The position numbers were made by a program, and so were the translations under genes. A DNA stretch of 64,000 nucleotides from Isochrysis galbana (taxonomy: Eukaryota; Haptophyta; Isochrysidales; Isochrysidaceae). The stretch covers positions 5,046,749 through 5,110,748 of the forward strand of contig CM030938.1 in the NCBI GenBank assembly GCA_018136815.1, given 5' to 3'. This document shows, in pieces, positions 49,806-59,409 of this stretch; position 1 is the stretch's first letter; every line of letters begins with the position of its first letter. The notes under the pieces are model-generated. The model did no database searches. It was not told where the DNA came from and saw nothing but the letters and a program-made list of their open reading frames with translations.

Positions 49806-50330
49806 ATGAGCAGGAGCATGCGCAAGCGGCCTCGAGTCGTCGTCGACGACTCGAACGACGAGGACTGCGACGAGGACGAGGACGATCATGTGACTAGTAA
49901 AGACTCGAACGACTCGGACTCGGACGATTTGCTGGAGGTCTCTGTGCGTGCGGCAAGGGAGGATGGGCAGGAGCAGGCGGACAGCACGACAAGGGAGGAT
50001 CGAGCACGGCGCAGACGTGCGCGAGGCGGCACTGCACCTGACACAGCCCCAGAATCCCCCTCCACCGCAACAGGCATTCCGTTTGCAGTGGGGCAAGCCG
50101 TCTTGCACTCCTCGTTGGGCGAGTGTGTGGTGGTGGAGGCAGCACGTGAACACGACGGCAGGGTGCGCGTGCGATGGGAAACGAAAAGGGGCAGTGGTCC
50201 TGCTGCCGAGCTGCGCACCAACTTTCGATGGGTGGTGCCGACGTCGTTGGCGCCTACCTTGTCGCCTGCTTTGCCCCTCGCCTGGTTTACCTCCTTGCGT
50301 GCCCCTGTGCCCCTAGCGTTTTTAGGTTAT
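49806..50330 (+). CDS. Acidic protein with SIM-like motif and Tudor/SH3-like domain, 3' end lost
   Basis: ATG at 49806 (MSRSMRKRPRVVVDDSNDED). A basic patch and VVV followed by acidic residues form a good SUMO-interacting-motif pattern. A long Asp/Ser/Glu stretch and an Arg-rich linker follow, then IPFAVGQAVLHSSLGECVVV, EAAREHDGRVRVRWE and AELRTNFRWV. This is the same VGxxVLHxxxG barrel signature as in 41728-42588. A GT donor occurs right after TTTCGATGG near 50231, so an intron may start there. From about 50333 the sequence is LTR-B and the frame beyond is not host coding. The gene is therefore probably truncated by the retroelement. Confidence 0.6.
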
Positions 50331-50332
50331 GT

Positions 50333-51480
50333 GTTATTGACGGATCCGAGGTTACCACTGCCTCAGATGGGAACGGAGGGGTCGGAAGGGAAGCGGCGAG
50401 AGGCGCGGCGGAAGTTGGGAGGTGGCCAATGACGGGCTGGACCACCTCCTCAGCAGAGAAAGGCGGGAGGACGGGCTTGGGCGAGGGCGAGCGCGACGAC
50501 GGAGCGGACATGGCTGGGCGGATCGGGATGGATAGGCTGGGGCTGAGGGATTGGAGAGGTTTGGTATTGAGGTAGTGTTGAGAACGAGGGACGAGAACGG
50601 GAACGAGAACGAAAACGAGAGCGACGAACGAAGAACGACAGACGACAGACGACTAGGGGCCGATGGACCGACGAGATGACACTACACTCACGTCAACACT
50701 CTCCACACTAACGTATCCCTATCACGGAACGTACAGGAACCCGCTGGCAGATCGAACAAGGAAGAGAATGCCGACAAGAGAGCGACGGGGCGACGGACGA
50801 TCCGACGGCGCGACAGTTACGCACAGGAATAAGGAGGGAATCTTTCGAAAACCCTTAAGTGATTTGATGAAGACCGAAGTAAAATAGCGCCACGATATAA
50901 TCCAACGGCCAACACCTGAGGGGGAATCAGGGTCACACATGGGGGCGGTTCCTTGCACCGGCGATACCTGATCGCGCGACCTAGCCTAAAACGCGAGGAG
51001 CACGCAAGGAGGTGAGCCAGGTGAGGGGCAAGCAGGCGACAAAGGAGGCGATAAAGGAGGCGAGGGCAACAAGGGCGAATGGACGAATGTAGGACACTGC
51101 GACGGTGACTCGTGGCTAGCCTGCAAGGAGGGAACATAGAAACGCAAACAACTTCTAAAACAAAAAGGTCGATCGCGGATGCGACAGTTATGTCGCGCGT
51201 TTAGGTATCGCCGGTCCAAGGAACCGCCCTTGCTTGAGTGACCCTGATCGCCTCTCAGGTGTTGGCCGTTGGATTATATCGTGGCGCTACAATCACCTCG
51301 GTCTTCATTAAACCACTTATGGGTTTTCGAAAGATTTTTTCCTTATTCTTTTATTCTTATTCTTAATTCTTATTCCTGTGCGTAACTGTCGCTGTCGCCC
51401 CGTCGCATCGTCCGTCGCCCCGCCCGTCTCCTCGCGCATATCGAGCCAGTGGTCATGCTCGATCCGTCAATCCTCAATCC
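50333..51480. repeat. LTR-B pair in head-to-head orientation (long inverted repeat)
   Basis: The left arm 50800-50975 and the reverse complement of 51185-51420 match over about 180-230 bp: cagttacgcacaggaataag, tctttcgaaaaccc, gtagcgccacgatataatcc or agcgccacgatataatcc, aacggccaacacctgag, and accggcgatacct. They are separated by about 210 bp. Outward, the left side continues into the LTR-B gag start (50430-50520, minus strand). The right side continues into the tgacggatcgagca region that precedes gag in the copy at 14165. Two 5' ends of the same family thus face each other. Confidence 0.8.
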
Positions 51481-51639
51481 ATGGGCACATCGCCCGCACT
51501 GGCGGCCATGACGGCAAGAGAGGAGGGAGTCGGCGCGCGCTCCATGCTCCCATCGTTTTAACGATAGTTGATAGTTGATAGTTGATAGTTGATTATTATT
51601 ATTATCATTGTAGTATATGTATCCGCGCACACCTCCATC

Positions 51640-51776
51640 GCCCATCGCCCATCGCGGGGTAGGCGCTCCGTTGCCGATGAGGCACGGTCCCTGAGCACTA
51701 GGATTTAAACTTGGAACTTGGGCAACCAGAAAACTCTGACACCCTTCCGGTCGTGATTAAGCTAACGGGGGGAGCA
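51640..51776 (-). mobile_element. tRNA-derived SINE candidate
   Basis: On the minus strand the head has a pol III A-box-like TTAGCTTAATCACGACCGG (51747-51765). Thirty-six bases further comes a B-box-like AGTTTAAATCC (51700-51710). A body shared with 49327-49402 follows. The 3' end runs into simple repeats (AAT)n and (CAACTAT)n between 51540 and 51600, typical of SINE tails. The tRNA of origin was not determined. Confidence 0.6.
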
Positions 51777-52072
51777 AGGTGGCTATTTCCATTCTGTGAG
51801 TTGGTGAGATGGTGTAGCTAGTACAAAGGCTTTAGATATGAGTATAGAGTAGAAAGAATCGAGACGGCGAGAGTAGCCGCGGACGGACCTGGACGACTCC
51901 TTCCCCCCCCTTCTCCCCCTCTCCCCCTCCCCCCCACGCCCCTCTTTATACAGTACACAGTTGTACAGCTCGCCCTCTTTCTTAGAGGAAGGAGTAAATA
52001 TAGTACTAGTAGTACATAATAGATGGCGTCCCGGGGAAGTGACTCTGCCGGTGGTCCGTCTTCTGGGGGTCG
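51777..52072. other. Upstream region of the BolA gene
   Basis: CT-rich tract at 51897-51955; otherwise no feature. It presumably holds the BolA promoter and 5' UTR. Confidence 0.5.
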
Positions 52073-52728
52073 ATGCTGCGCGGCGCAGCGCCCTTCCGCC
52101 GGCTGAGCATGAGCGCGGGCCCCATCGAGCAGAGCGTGCGCAGCAAGCTCGCCGCCGCTTTCTCGCCATCATACCTGCAGGTGAAACGCCCGTACATTAC
52201 TGCAACGCGCCATTCCCGCAGGCCGCACGCGCGCGCAGCTCTCGCTCCCTCGTTTCTCTCGGTCTCTCTCGCTCGTCTCACCCGACGTGTGCTCTGCCCG
52301 CTGCCCGTCTCCCCAGGTGATCAACGAGTCGTCGGGGCACAATGTGCCCAAGGGCTCGGAGACACACTTCAAGGTGGTCGTCGTCTCCGACTCGTTTGAT
52401 GGTCAGATGCTGATCGCTCGCCACCGCATGGTGAATGAGATTCTCGCAGACGAGCTCAGTGGGTACGTGCTTTCTCCCTAAGCAGCGCCAGTGCTGGGGC
52501 CGTCAGCTACAGCTGCACTCGTCGTCGCTCTTCATGAATCTGCTGCTACTTTTCTCGATGTGATGGCCCTCGCCGGGAACAGATGCTTTGATCTCACGAT
52601 CTCGGTCTCGTCTGCCATGTAGGCCGGTACATGCTCTTTCCATTGTAGCCAAGACCCCGGGGCAGTGGGAAGCATCAAATGGGGAAGTATCCCCATCGCC
52701 GAATTGCATGGGCGGGTCAAAGCGGTGA
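52073..52728 (+). CDS. BOLA1: BolA family protein, three exons, probable mitochondrial targeting
   Basis: Exons are 52073-52180, 52317-52462 and 52623-52728, with GT-AG junctions (CAG|GTGAAA, CCCCAG|GTG; GG|GTACGT, ATGTAG|GCC), giving 119 aa. The N-terminus [16 protein letters not shown] fits a short mitochondrial presequence. Then follow the BolA features [40 protein letters not shown] and the helix-turn-helix-like core with the invariant His in [10 protein letters not shown]. The end is [15 protein letters not shown] and a short extension. BolA proteins partner monothiol glutaredoxins in iron-sulfur cluster maturation. The assignment to BOLA1 rather than another paralogue rests on the apparent targeting peptide and is less sure than the family call. 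Confidence 0.93.
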
Positions 52729-53381
52729 GGCTTGGGGCCTACCGTACGCTGCTCCCTGGGATTTCGGCATGCAACCTTAGGCTCACGTGGATGAGGAGGA
52801 GGAACCTAAGAAGAGTTTATGGTGGGTCATGAGATGATGTGATGATGGGCACCTGAGTGCGATGCAGCATCTGACTGCGATGCGTGATGAGAGTCAGGCG
52901 CATCAAAAGCTCAATGTGCGTGCTGCGAGCTCAGAAGACCAGCCTCAAAAACGCCGACGAAAACGCGATGGATGCGAGGTAGGATAGATTCAAAGATGTC
53001 TCATCAGTACTGTTATAAGCTTACAACGTCAGTAACAGCTCTGTTTTGCCAAATCGCTGATATCAGTTATCAGCTCTGAGAGGGGAAAACAAAACTCACT
53101 CTAGAGGCTCTTTACTTTCTATTTTTTTTTACTTTTCATGAAGTCTGTATGTGCCGTCGCGACGCGGGGTGCGTCGTCGCTGCCAGGGGGGCGCCGCTCG
53201 CTCGCTCTCGCTCGCAGTATGGGGCAGTGGCAGCATCATGGATGGAGGCAGTGGCAGCACTGGCGATGGCGCGCTGGGAGAGGGAGAGGCAGGCGCGCCC
53301 ATCGCATGGGGCCGCGCGCGCATCGCGAGTCTTGAGGGCACGCAGCTGGAATGGTCGACTGTCGATGAGGCGCCATTTGTA
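52729..53381. other. Intergenic, nothing recognised
   Basis: 52760-53000 is the 3' flank of BolA. 53130-53380 has frames on both strands but no motif, and I do not call a gene. Confidence 0.45.
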
Positions 53382-53445
53382 ACTATCACTATCTAACTAG
53401 ATAGGGGTCGGTCACTATCACTATCTAACTAGATAGGGGTCGGTG
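53382..53445. repeat. 32-bp tandem duplication
   Basis: Two exact units but for the last base: actatcactatctaactaga, then taggggtcggtc/g. Confidence 0.9.
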
Positions 53446-53504
53446 AACTACCCACAATATCCGGTTAGTCCCAAATCCAAGTGGTTACAGGCCTTATACT
53501 TCAG

Positions 53505-53640
53505 TGATTGCAATCAGGTTTAATTGGCAACCTCTTCGTATCTCCCCCTTAGGCCCACCGCATTTCTCTCGTCTTATTCGGTAAGTCTCTTGGAATCCTG
53601 TGCGGCAGGATTGCCCCTCGTTTCCGTTATGGTCTCACGC
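53505..53640 (+). repeat. LTR-S fragment
   Basis: It matches 61550-61675: gcaatcaggtttaatt, gtatctcccccttag, cttattcggtaagtctcttg, ccccctcg-ttccgttatgg. Confidence 0.75.
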
Positions 53641-53649
53641 GGAAAGGTG

Positions 53650-54451
53650 TCAGATTAGTGCGCGGTCTTTGGAGGAGATGCGCGATTTTCGAGGGATCCA
53701 AATCTGACACCTGTCCGCGTAGGGGGGCAGGGCCCTGCCATGGGCCACGGGGGAGGAACCACCCATCCACCCATCCTCCTGGCATGCCTGATGGCTTGCC
53801 AGGAGGAGACTGCCCTACTGACCCACTCCCTTCCCCACAGGCTCGCCCCATTCGCCCATCCTGGCCAGTCGTGGCCAGCCCATTGCTCCAACTCCCCCTC
53901 CCCCCCTGGTCGACAGGCAGACAGGTGCAGCGTGGGGGCCCCAGAGGCTCAGGAGCGCCAGCGAGGGAGAGGCAGGGGAGGCCTGGGCCCAGCCCCAGCC
54001 TCCTCTGCCCCCTGAGCTGGCCTCCAGGAGCCTCCAGGGGCCGCCAGAGGGCAGCTGGAGGCCTGCCGCAGGCGCGCCATCGCGCGTGCCGCAGGAGAGG
54101 GGAGAGAGGCGAGGAGAAGGGGGTGGCCGGAGCGAGAGCTCCGCCCACCGAAAAATCGGTAAGTCCCGCACCTGTTTACAGGATAAGTCGGGACGGAGTC
54201 GGCCGCCCACTCGGAGACACAGGAGGAAGGGGGGGAAAGATCACCGGGGGGAGGCGCTGGCCACCGGACCATATCTAAGCTCTAAGCCCTTCACCCCTAT
54301 CCCCCTAGTAGTGTACGGGGGGAGCCGCCTGATGGCGGGGGGAGAAGGGCCAGGGGAGTGGGGGTGTAGAAAGTATGCTACGTACTACATGTAGTATGTA
54401 GTGGTTCCATTCGCCGCGAGTGCGGTAAGAATATTAAAAGGTTTTTTTTTA
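53650..54451 (+). repeat. Dispersed GC-rich repeat, copy 2, with LINE-type 3' tail
   Basis: 53900-54100 matches 38045-38230. The right end (54400-54450) is the same tail as at 43139-43188: gtggttccattcgccgcgag, gcggtaagaatattaaaagg and T run. The unit may therefore be the 3' UTR of a non-LTR element related to LINE-T. Confidence 0.65.
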
Positions 54452-55010
54452 CTTTGAGTGAAGAGCAGCAACTTTTAGAAATTTTGTACAACAACAATGA
54501 GGAAGAGGTTACCAAGCAAGATGAGGAGAGAAACAGGAATCTTGAGCAAGAAATTGAGGAAACTGAGGCCAATGTCCGTAATGAACGCGGATCGAAGGCA
54601 AAACGACGAGTCCGTGTTCGTATCGATGTGGATGAGACGAGGGGTGTCGATCTTGCGGATTGGCTGGAGCATAATCGGGTGAGTGTGCAAAATCGGAGAG
54701 CTTTTTACGTGATTCGTTCTAGCCTAGATGTGCGCAAGAGCGTTTTTAAATTTGGATTTTTTCAGGACACTAGACACTAGCCGACTACAAGATTATATTA
54801 ATACCTACGGACCAGGCGAGGTCAAGCTACATATCTTGCTCACGACCTCGAAGGATTGAAATGTTCGTCGTGAAAATAGCTTCATTTACCGCTTGGAGCA
54901 ACGCGTCAAACGCAAGCTGGCTCGCCTCATTGAGAGGACAAAGCGTGGGGCGGAACGGGTGGCATGCAAATCTTCGCAAACTAATCAAGGACTCAGACTG
55001 GCTGTGGAGG
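54452..55010 (+). pseudogene. Decayed GIY-YIG / T5orf172-like gene, AT-rich
   Basis: The first frame (54454-54780) has an acidic coiled start, then VDLADWLEHNRVSVQNRRAF, YVIRSS, and FKFGFF before a stop at 54778. Shifting one frame gives SRLQDYINTYGPGEVKLHIL up to a TGA at 54856. A third stretch reads FIYRLEQRVKRKLARLIERT. The order YVIRS - KFGFF - SRLxxYxxTYGPGEVKL - LEQRVKRKL is what I would expect of a GIY-YIG/T5orf172-type nuclease domain, common in large DNA viruses and phages. Codon usage and AT content differ from every neighbour. A GTGAGT...TTTTTTCAG span (54679-54767) could be an intron, but it would remove the conserved strand. Confidence 0.5.
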
Positions 55011-55064
55011 GTTCGCTGGGGCGGTCAAAGGTAAGGGTAGGAACGGCAATGGTGTCGAGACGTC

Positions 55065-58000
55065 CTATGTCGAAATGTCTGGTGTGGGTGAGGATCGCCG
55101 GTGCTCCACGTCAAGGGCATTGACAGGCGGCGAGCCATGAGGTGATGCCGCAAATGTGCGAACGCTCGGTGAATATGGTGAGCCGGTGCTCTTGTGTGCG
55201 CTTGCCTCGCAGTAGGGTGACAAGCGAGAGAGACTGTCTAGTGAGCGGCCGAGGGACTCTTGCCGCGCCCTGAGTGCACCCCATTCGTGTATTGTAGCCG
55301 CAAATTGTGCTTGTGCACCTACCTCTCCGCGCATGGCAATGGCGCGAGATGCAGCCCGTTCCACCTCTAGAGCTCGCTCAGCACCTTCAGCTCGAGCGCG
55401 CACTGCCTCGCGCTCCTTCTGAGCCGCCTCACGCTCAGCACGTAGCGCGTTTCCTTGTTCTCGCAGCACTGCTCTCAACGTCTCGCCTTGGACGCGTTCG
55501 CGCTCGGTGGCCACGCGTGTCTCTGCGGAATAAACGCCATCCGAGTTGGAGCGCTCCCCTTCAACACTTTTCATAGCCCGCCGAAGCTTGGCTTCCGAAA
55601 CGATCTCCGCGCGCTCAGCAGCCACGCGAGATGCGCGAACTTCAGACACGAGTGCGCGGAGAAGCTCGGTATTTTGCACATCCACCTGAGGAAAGGGCAT
55701 CGTGACGTGGACAAAAGGCAGCGAGATCGGCATCGCAAGACGTGAGCTGCTTGTGAGGGGCTTGGGTAGAACGAGGTAGCACACCGCAACTCTAGAATCC
55801 GCAGCTTCGCGAAACGCTTGGCGCGCAGCCGCCGCCTCGGCCGTCGCGCTCGCCACAGCATTATTTGCAGCCTCCATCCCCTTCTCTAGTGCCGCTAATT
55901 GCACGTTGCGCAGTCCTCGCTCCTCTTCCAAGGCTCGCCTAGCGTCATCTGCCGTTTCTGCCGCTTTTGCTGCTCGAAGCTCTGCGGCTTCTACGAGCAA
56001 CGCGGCTCGCTCCTCAGCTTCTGAGCGCGCCTTGGCAACAGCTTCTGCCACGTCAGCCGCGTGCAAGCGCTCGCTTTCTTTGCGAGAAGTATTGCATTGG
56101 TCGATGAGACCTGCGCGCTCCGCAATCCACGCCTGTCGCTCGTTCGACCACGCCTCACGCTGCTGCCGCGCCTCTATTTCAGCCTCGCGCAGCGCACTGC
56201 CGAGTGCGACGACGGCAGCGTCCCTCTGCCACGCCGCTCGGCCTGCGGCACTAAATCCCTCCTTGACGCTCGTCATGACGACCTCGACCTCAGCCTTCAA
56301 GTCTACCAACAATATATTACGCGCCACGTCGATCTCCTTGCACCTAGCGACAATGTCCACATCCGCACGCGCTGCGATCGCCTCTCCAATCCGATTGATG
56401 GCGTCATCGAGTCGTCCTGTGGCGCGATGGAATGTTTCGCGTGCTTCAGCGTTCTCGCGCCGTAAAATCTGCGCCGTAGTCTCATCTCGCTCTGCGGCAG
56501 CGGCTCGCCGCTCTGCTGCGGCGGCGTCCTTCTTAGCTGTCGCTGCGCGTCGCTCCTCGTCGCGAACTGCAGCTGCTGTTATTGAGTCGAGATGGGAAGC
56601 GAGTGTGGAAGACAACGAGTTGGCGGCTATCAACGCCGAGGAGAGCTCAGCGTGTACCGACGTTTGAGAGAATGCCAGTGCCTGCGAGGAGACAGTGGAG
56701 CAGCCGTCAAGGAATTGCTGGATTTCACCCGGGGTGCACCGTAGCTCGGCCAGAGAATAAGGTACTCTCACTTGCTTCAAGTCTGCAACTTCCGACTCGG
56801 CTTTGAGCGCCCGAGCCTCCATCTCACGTTTGGACTCCTCGGCCGCCGTAGACACCAACTTGCGCACATGACGAAGCTGTGACGTGGCCTCTTCCTACAA
56901 AATGGTGGGCGTGGGGCGTAAGCGGGGAGGAGGGAAAAGGGGGCAAATGCTCATAAGAACGAGATTAAAAGTTGGCCCGGTAGTGCATCGCATCAGGGCA
57001 TACCCCGCCTGTGCGCAAGGCTCTCTCCAAACACTTCCCCCCAACCACCCACACAACACAAAAAGCCGTGCCACTCCCTTTTCCCGTAGGCGTGGCATCG
57101 AGGGCCAATCTCACTGTCGCTTTCACCGCGTCGTCCTTGTGCCGGGTCAGCGTTTCGCTCATTGTAATAAGGGCAGACACTTGCTGCGAGAGCGCGGTCG
57201 CTGCCGCGCGGAATGAAAACGCTGGGGCGATCGCCGCCTCGAGCTCAGCCGCAAACCCTACCAGAACGTTCTGTGAATGCGCTTGCCGCTGGGAGCTTTC
57301 AATCAACGCATCGCGTGCCGCCTCAGCTTCCTGCAAACGGCGCTGAAGCGCGGCAACTTCCCCTTGAGCTGCGGCACGCGCTGCAGCCACATCCCTCTTA
57401 GTCTCTTGCCGGATCGTTGCGATCTCCGCCTTTGCCTCCTCCCGTGTCGCTGCAATTTCAAGCCTTGCCTCTTCACGTGCTGCGCGAACCTCAGCTCTAG
57501 CCTCGTCTCGCGCCGATGCAGCTTCCGCAGCACCTATAGCTGATGCTCGCTGAGCTTCGTCCCGCAGCTTCGTCAACTGGGACCTCAGTCTTGCCAGATC
57601 AATGTGAGCTCTCTCTAGATCAACTCGAGCGCTCTTTTCAGTCTCGCGAGCCGCCGCCGCCTCTCCTTCTGCTACTCGGCGTGAGTTCTCGGCCTCCCTC
57701 TTAGCCCCTTCGGCTGTTTTTCGCGCTGCATCAGAATTTCTGAGCGATGCTCGCAACTTGGTCACCTCATCCTTCAAAATGCGAAGCTCACCCCTGTGCC
57801 GAGACAGTTGCTCGGTGAAATCGAGAACGGATGATGGAGCAGGGCTCGAGCAGGGTTGACGCGGCACACGGTGCGAGATGAGAAGCTGCTAAGGCGATCG
57901 CTCGATTCTCCCAATGCAAGGGCGAGAGGCGCACTTCACTCGCTGGACATCGGCTCTGGCGTCGACCTCAGACATGCTGCTACCACTAGTTGCTGCCGTT

Positions 58001-59409
58001 GTTTGCCCGGCTTGAATAGCTTTGAGCGACGCACGGTGATCAGCCTAAGATGGGCGTAATCAACACGTGAAATGCCACACCACACAAAGGCGTAAGGTCT
58101 CACGCAAGTGCGGTGGTACTGCGTCTTGGATAGTACCTGTGCACGCAGCACACCTTGAGCTGGACGCTTAATTTCAACACGGCTTCCCTCGCATCAGCTG
58201 CAGCATCGGCCGCCGCGCGTGCTGCGGCAGCGCCGGCGGCCTCCCTGGCCTCACCCCGCTTGAAGAGGCTCTCAATCGAACCCCTTTCTTCTGCCAGTGC
58301 TGCGCTGACACGAGATAAAATGCGCCCTTCCAAGCGAGAAGTTTCATCACGAAGCATTCGCAACTCGGACGATATCGCCTCCCGAAGGGATCCTCCAGGT
58401 TGCGTGGCATCTGAGAGCGCCCTAACCGCCTCCGACCAATCACGTAGAAGGGGAGTCACCTAGAATTCATGATCGCAAGTGAAAAGACAGTCGGGTATGG
58501 TGAGCACAAGTGATACGGAGACAAATGGCAGCGCTGCGAATGAAGGTCCCCATGCACACTCGCCAGCAGCGGATCCGTCTGAGCCATTGCGTGTGTTTGA
58601 ATTCATGACAGGAAGTGGCACGCTCCGGCGAAAGGTTGGTGCTCTCACCAAGGCCCACTCAGCTCTGGGCAAACTCAGCAACATCGAGTCGCACTCGGAC
58701 ACACACCATCGCTGCCAGCACCGCACTGATGTATGAAAGCGTTCCCGATTACCAACATAACCGCACACTCAACGAAACAATGCCATACCTGATCGCTGAT
58801 GCGGTCCGCCACAGACCCTTCCGTGCTCTGACAGTTGGCAGGTCCTCGGTGAGGGGCTTGCTCTACTTTGCTCTCGGTGAAGTTCACATGCCGCGTTGTG
58901 TGCGGAGTTTGAGACACTGCCAAATACTGCGGCGAGTCCTCCCAATAAGATCCGGAAGAAGATGCCATCCGGCCACAGGCTGAGGGCCCATCTCTGCGCA
59001 GAACCCGCCAGAGTTCCTGGTATTGTATGGCCCCATCGTGATTTGAATCGAATGAATCGAAAACAGCGTCGGCTTCCGAGCGAGAGCCACTGAAACCAAG
59101 CTCGCGCATCGCCTGAGCGCGTGAATTCGGGTGCTCGACGCCTAAGATGTACAGGTGCCCCTGTTATTGCTAAGTTGTACAGGTGCCCCTGTTATTGGTC
59201 TGTAAAGGGCGGGGCGTCCGTACCTTGTACCATTCTGCTCGCTCAATCCTCCCCGAGTTATTGTCATCCATCTGCCGGAGAAGATCGATCACGCGTACGA
59301 GTGCTGTCGGCTTGGCCAAGGCTGCTCTCACCTGACGGGCCACCTCGATAGGCCCCCCCGAAAGCCGTAGTCCCTGCAATATGTTGGCGTCGTCTCGCCG
59401 AGCTTGCCA
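55065..59409 (-). CDS. EF-hand and long coiled-coil protein, multi-exon, 5' end not found
   Basis: Exons on the minus strand: 59409-59224, 59112-58789, 58711-58649, 58459-58154, about 57888-57115, 56894-55785 and 55685-55065. All listed ones are in phase 0, totalling about 1,130 aa. Exon 1 here has a calcium loop DDNNSGRIERAEW. Exon 2 has a canonical EF-hand DSNHDGAIQYQEL. After a Ser-rich linker come long Ala/Glu/Arg coiled coils (REEARLEIAATREEAKAEIA). The C-terminus is a Ser/Pro tail. The 55686-55784 intron (99 bp) is stop-free, so the frame reads through it. A small exon between 58154 and 57888 may exist. The true start lies upstream of 59409. The architecture suggests a calcium-responsive cytoskeletal or centrosomal protein (inference). 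Confidence 0.8.
59130..59200. repeat. Short tandem duplication in an intron
   Basis: gtacaggtgcccctgttatt occurs twice, 28 bp apart, between the two EF-hand exons. Confidence 0.85.

Noticed and set aside
51640..51776. A functional tRNA gene
   Set aside because: A-box and B-box-like words exist, but I could not fold a good acceptor or anticodon arm, and the flanking repeat structure fits a SINE.
53382..53445. CRISPR-like repeat
   Set aside because: Only two directly adjacent 32-bp units without spacers; a simple tandem duplication in a eukaryotic genome.
54679..54767. GT-AG intron in the GIY-YIG-like remnant
   Set aside because: The boundaries look plausible (GTGAGT...TTTTTTCAG), but removal would delete the YVIRS-KFGFF stretch that makes the similarity convincing; not preferred.
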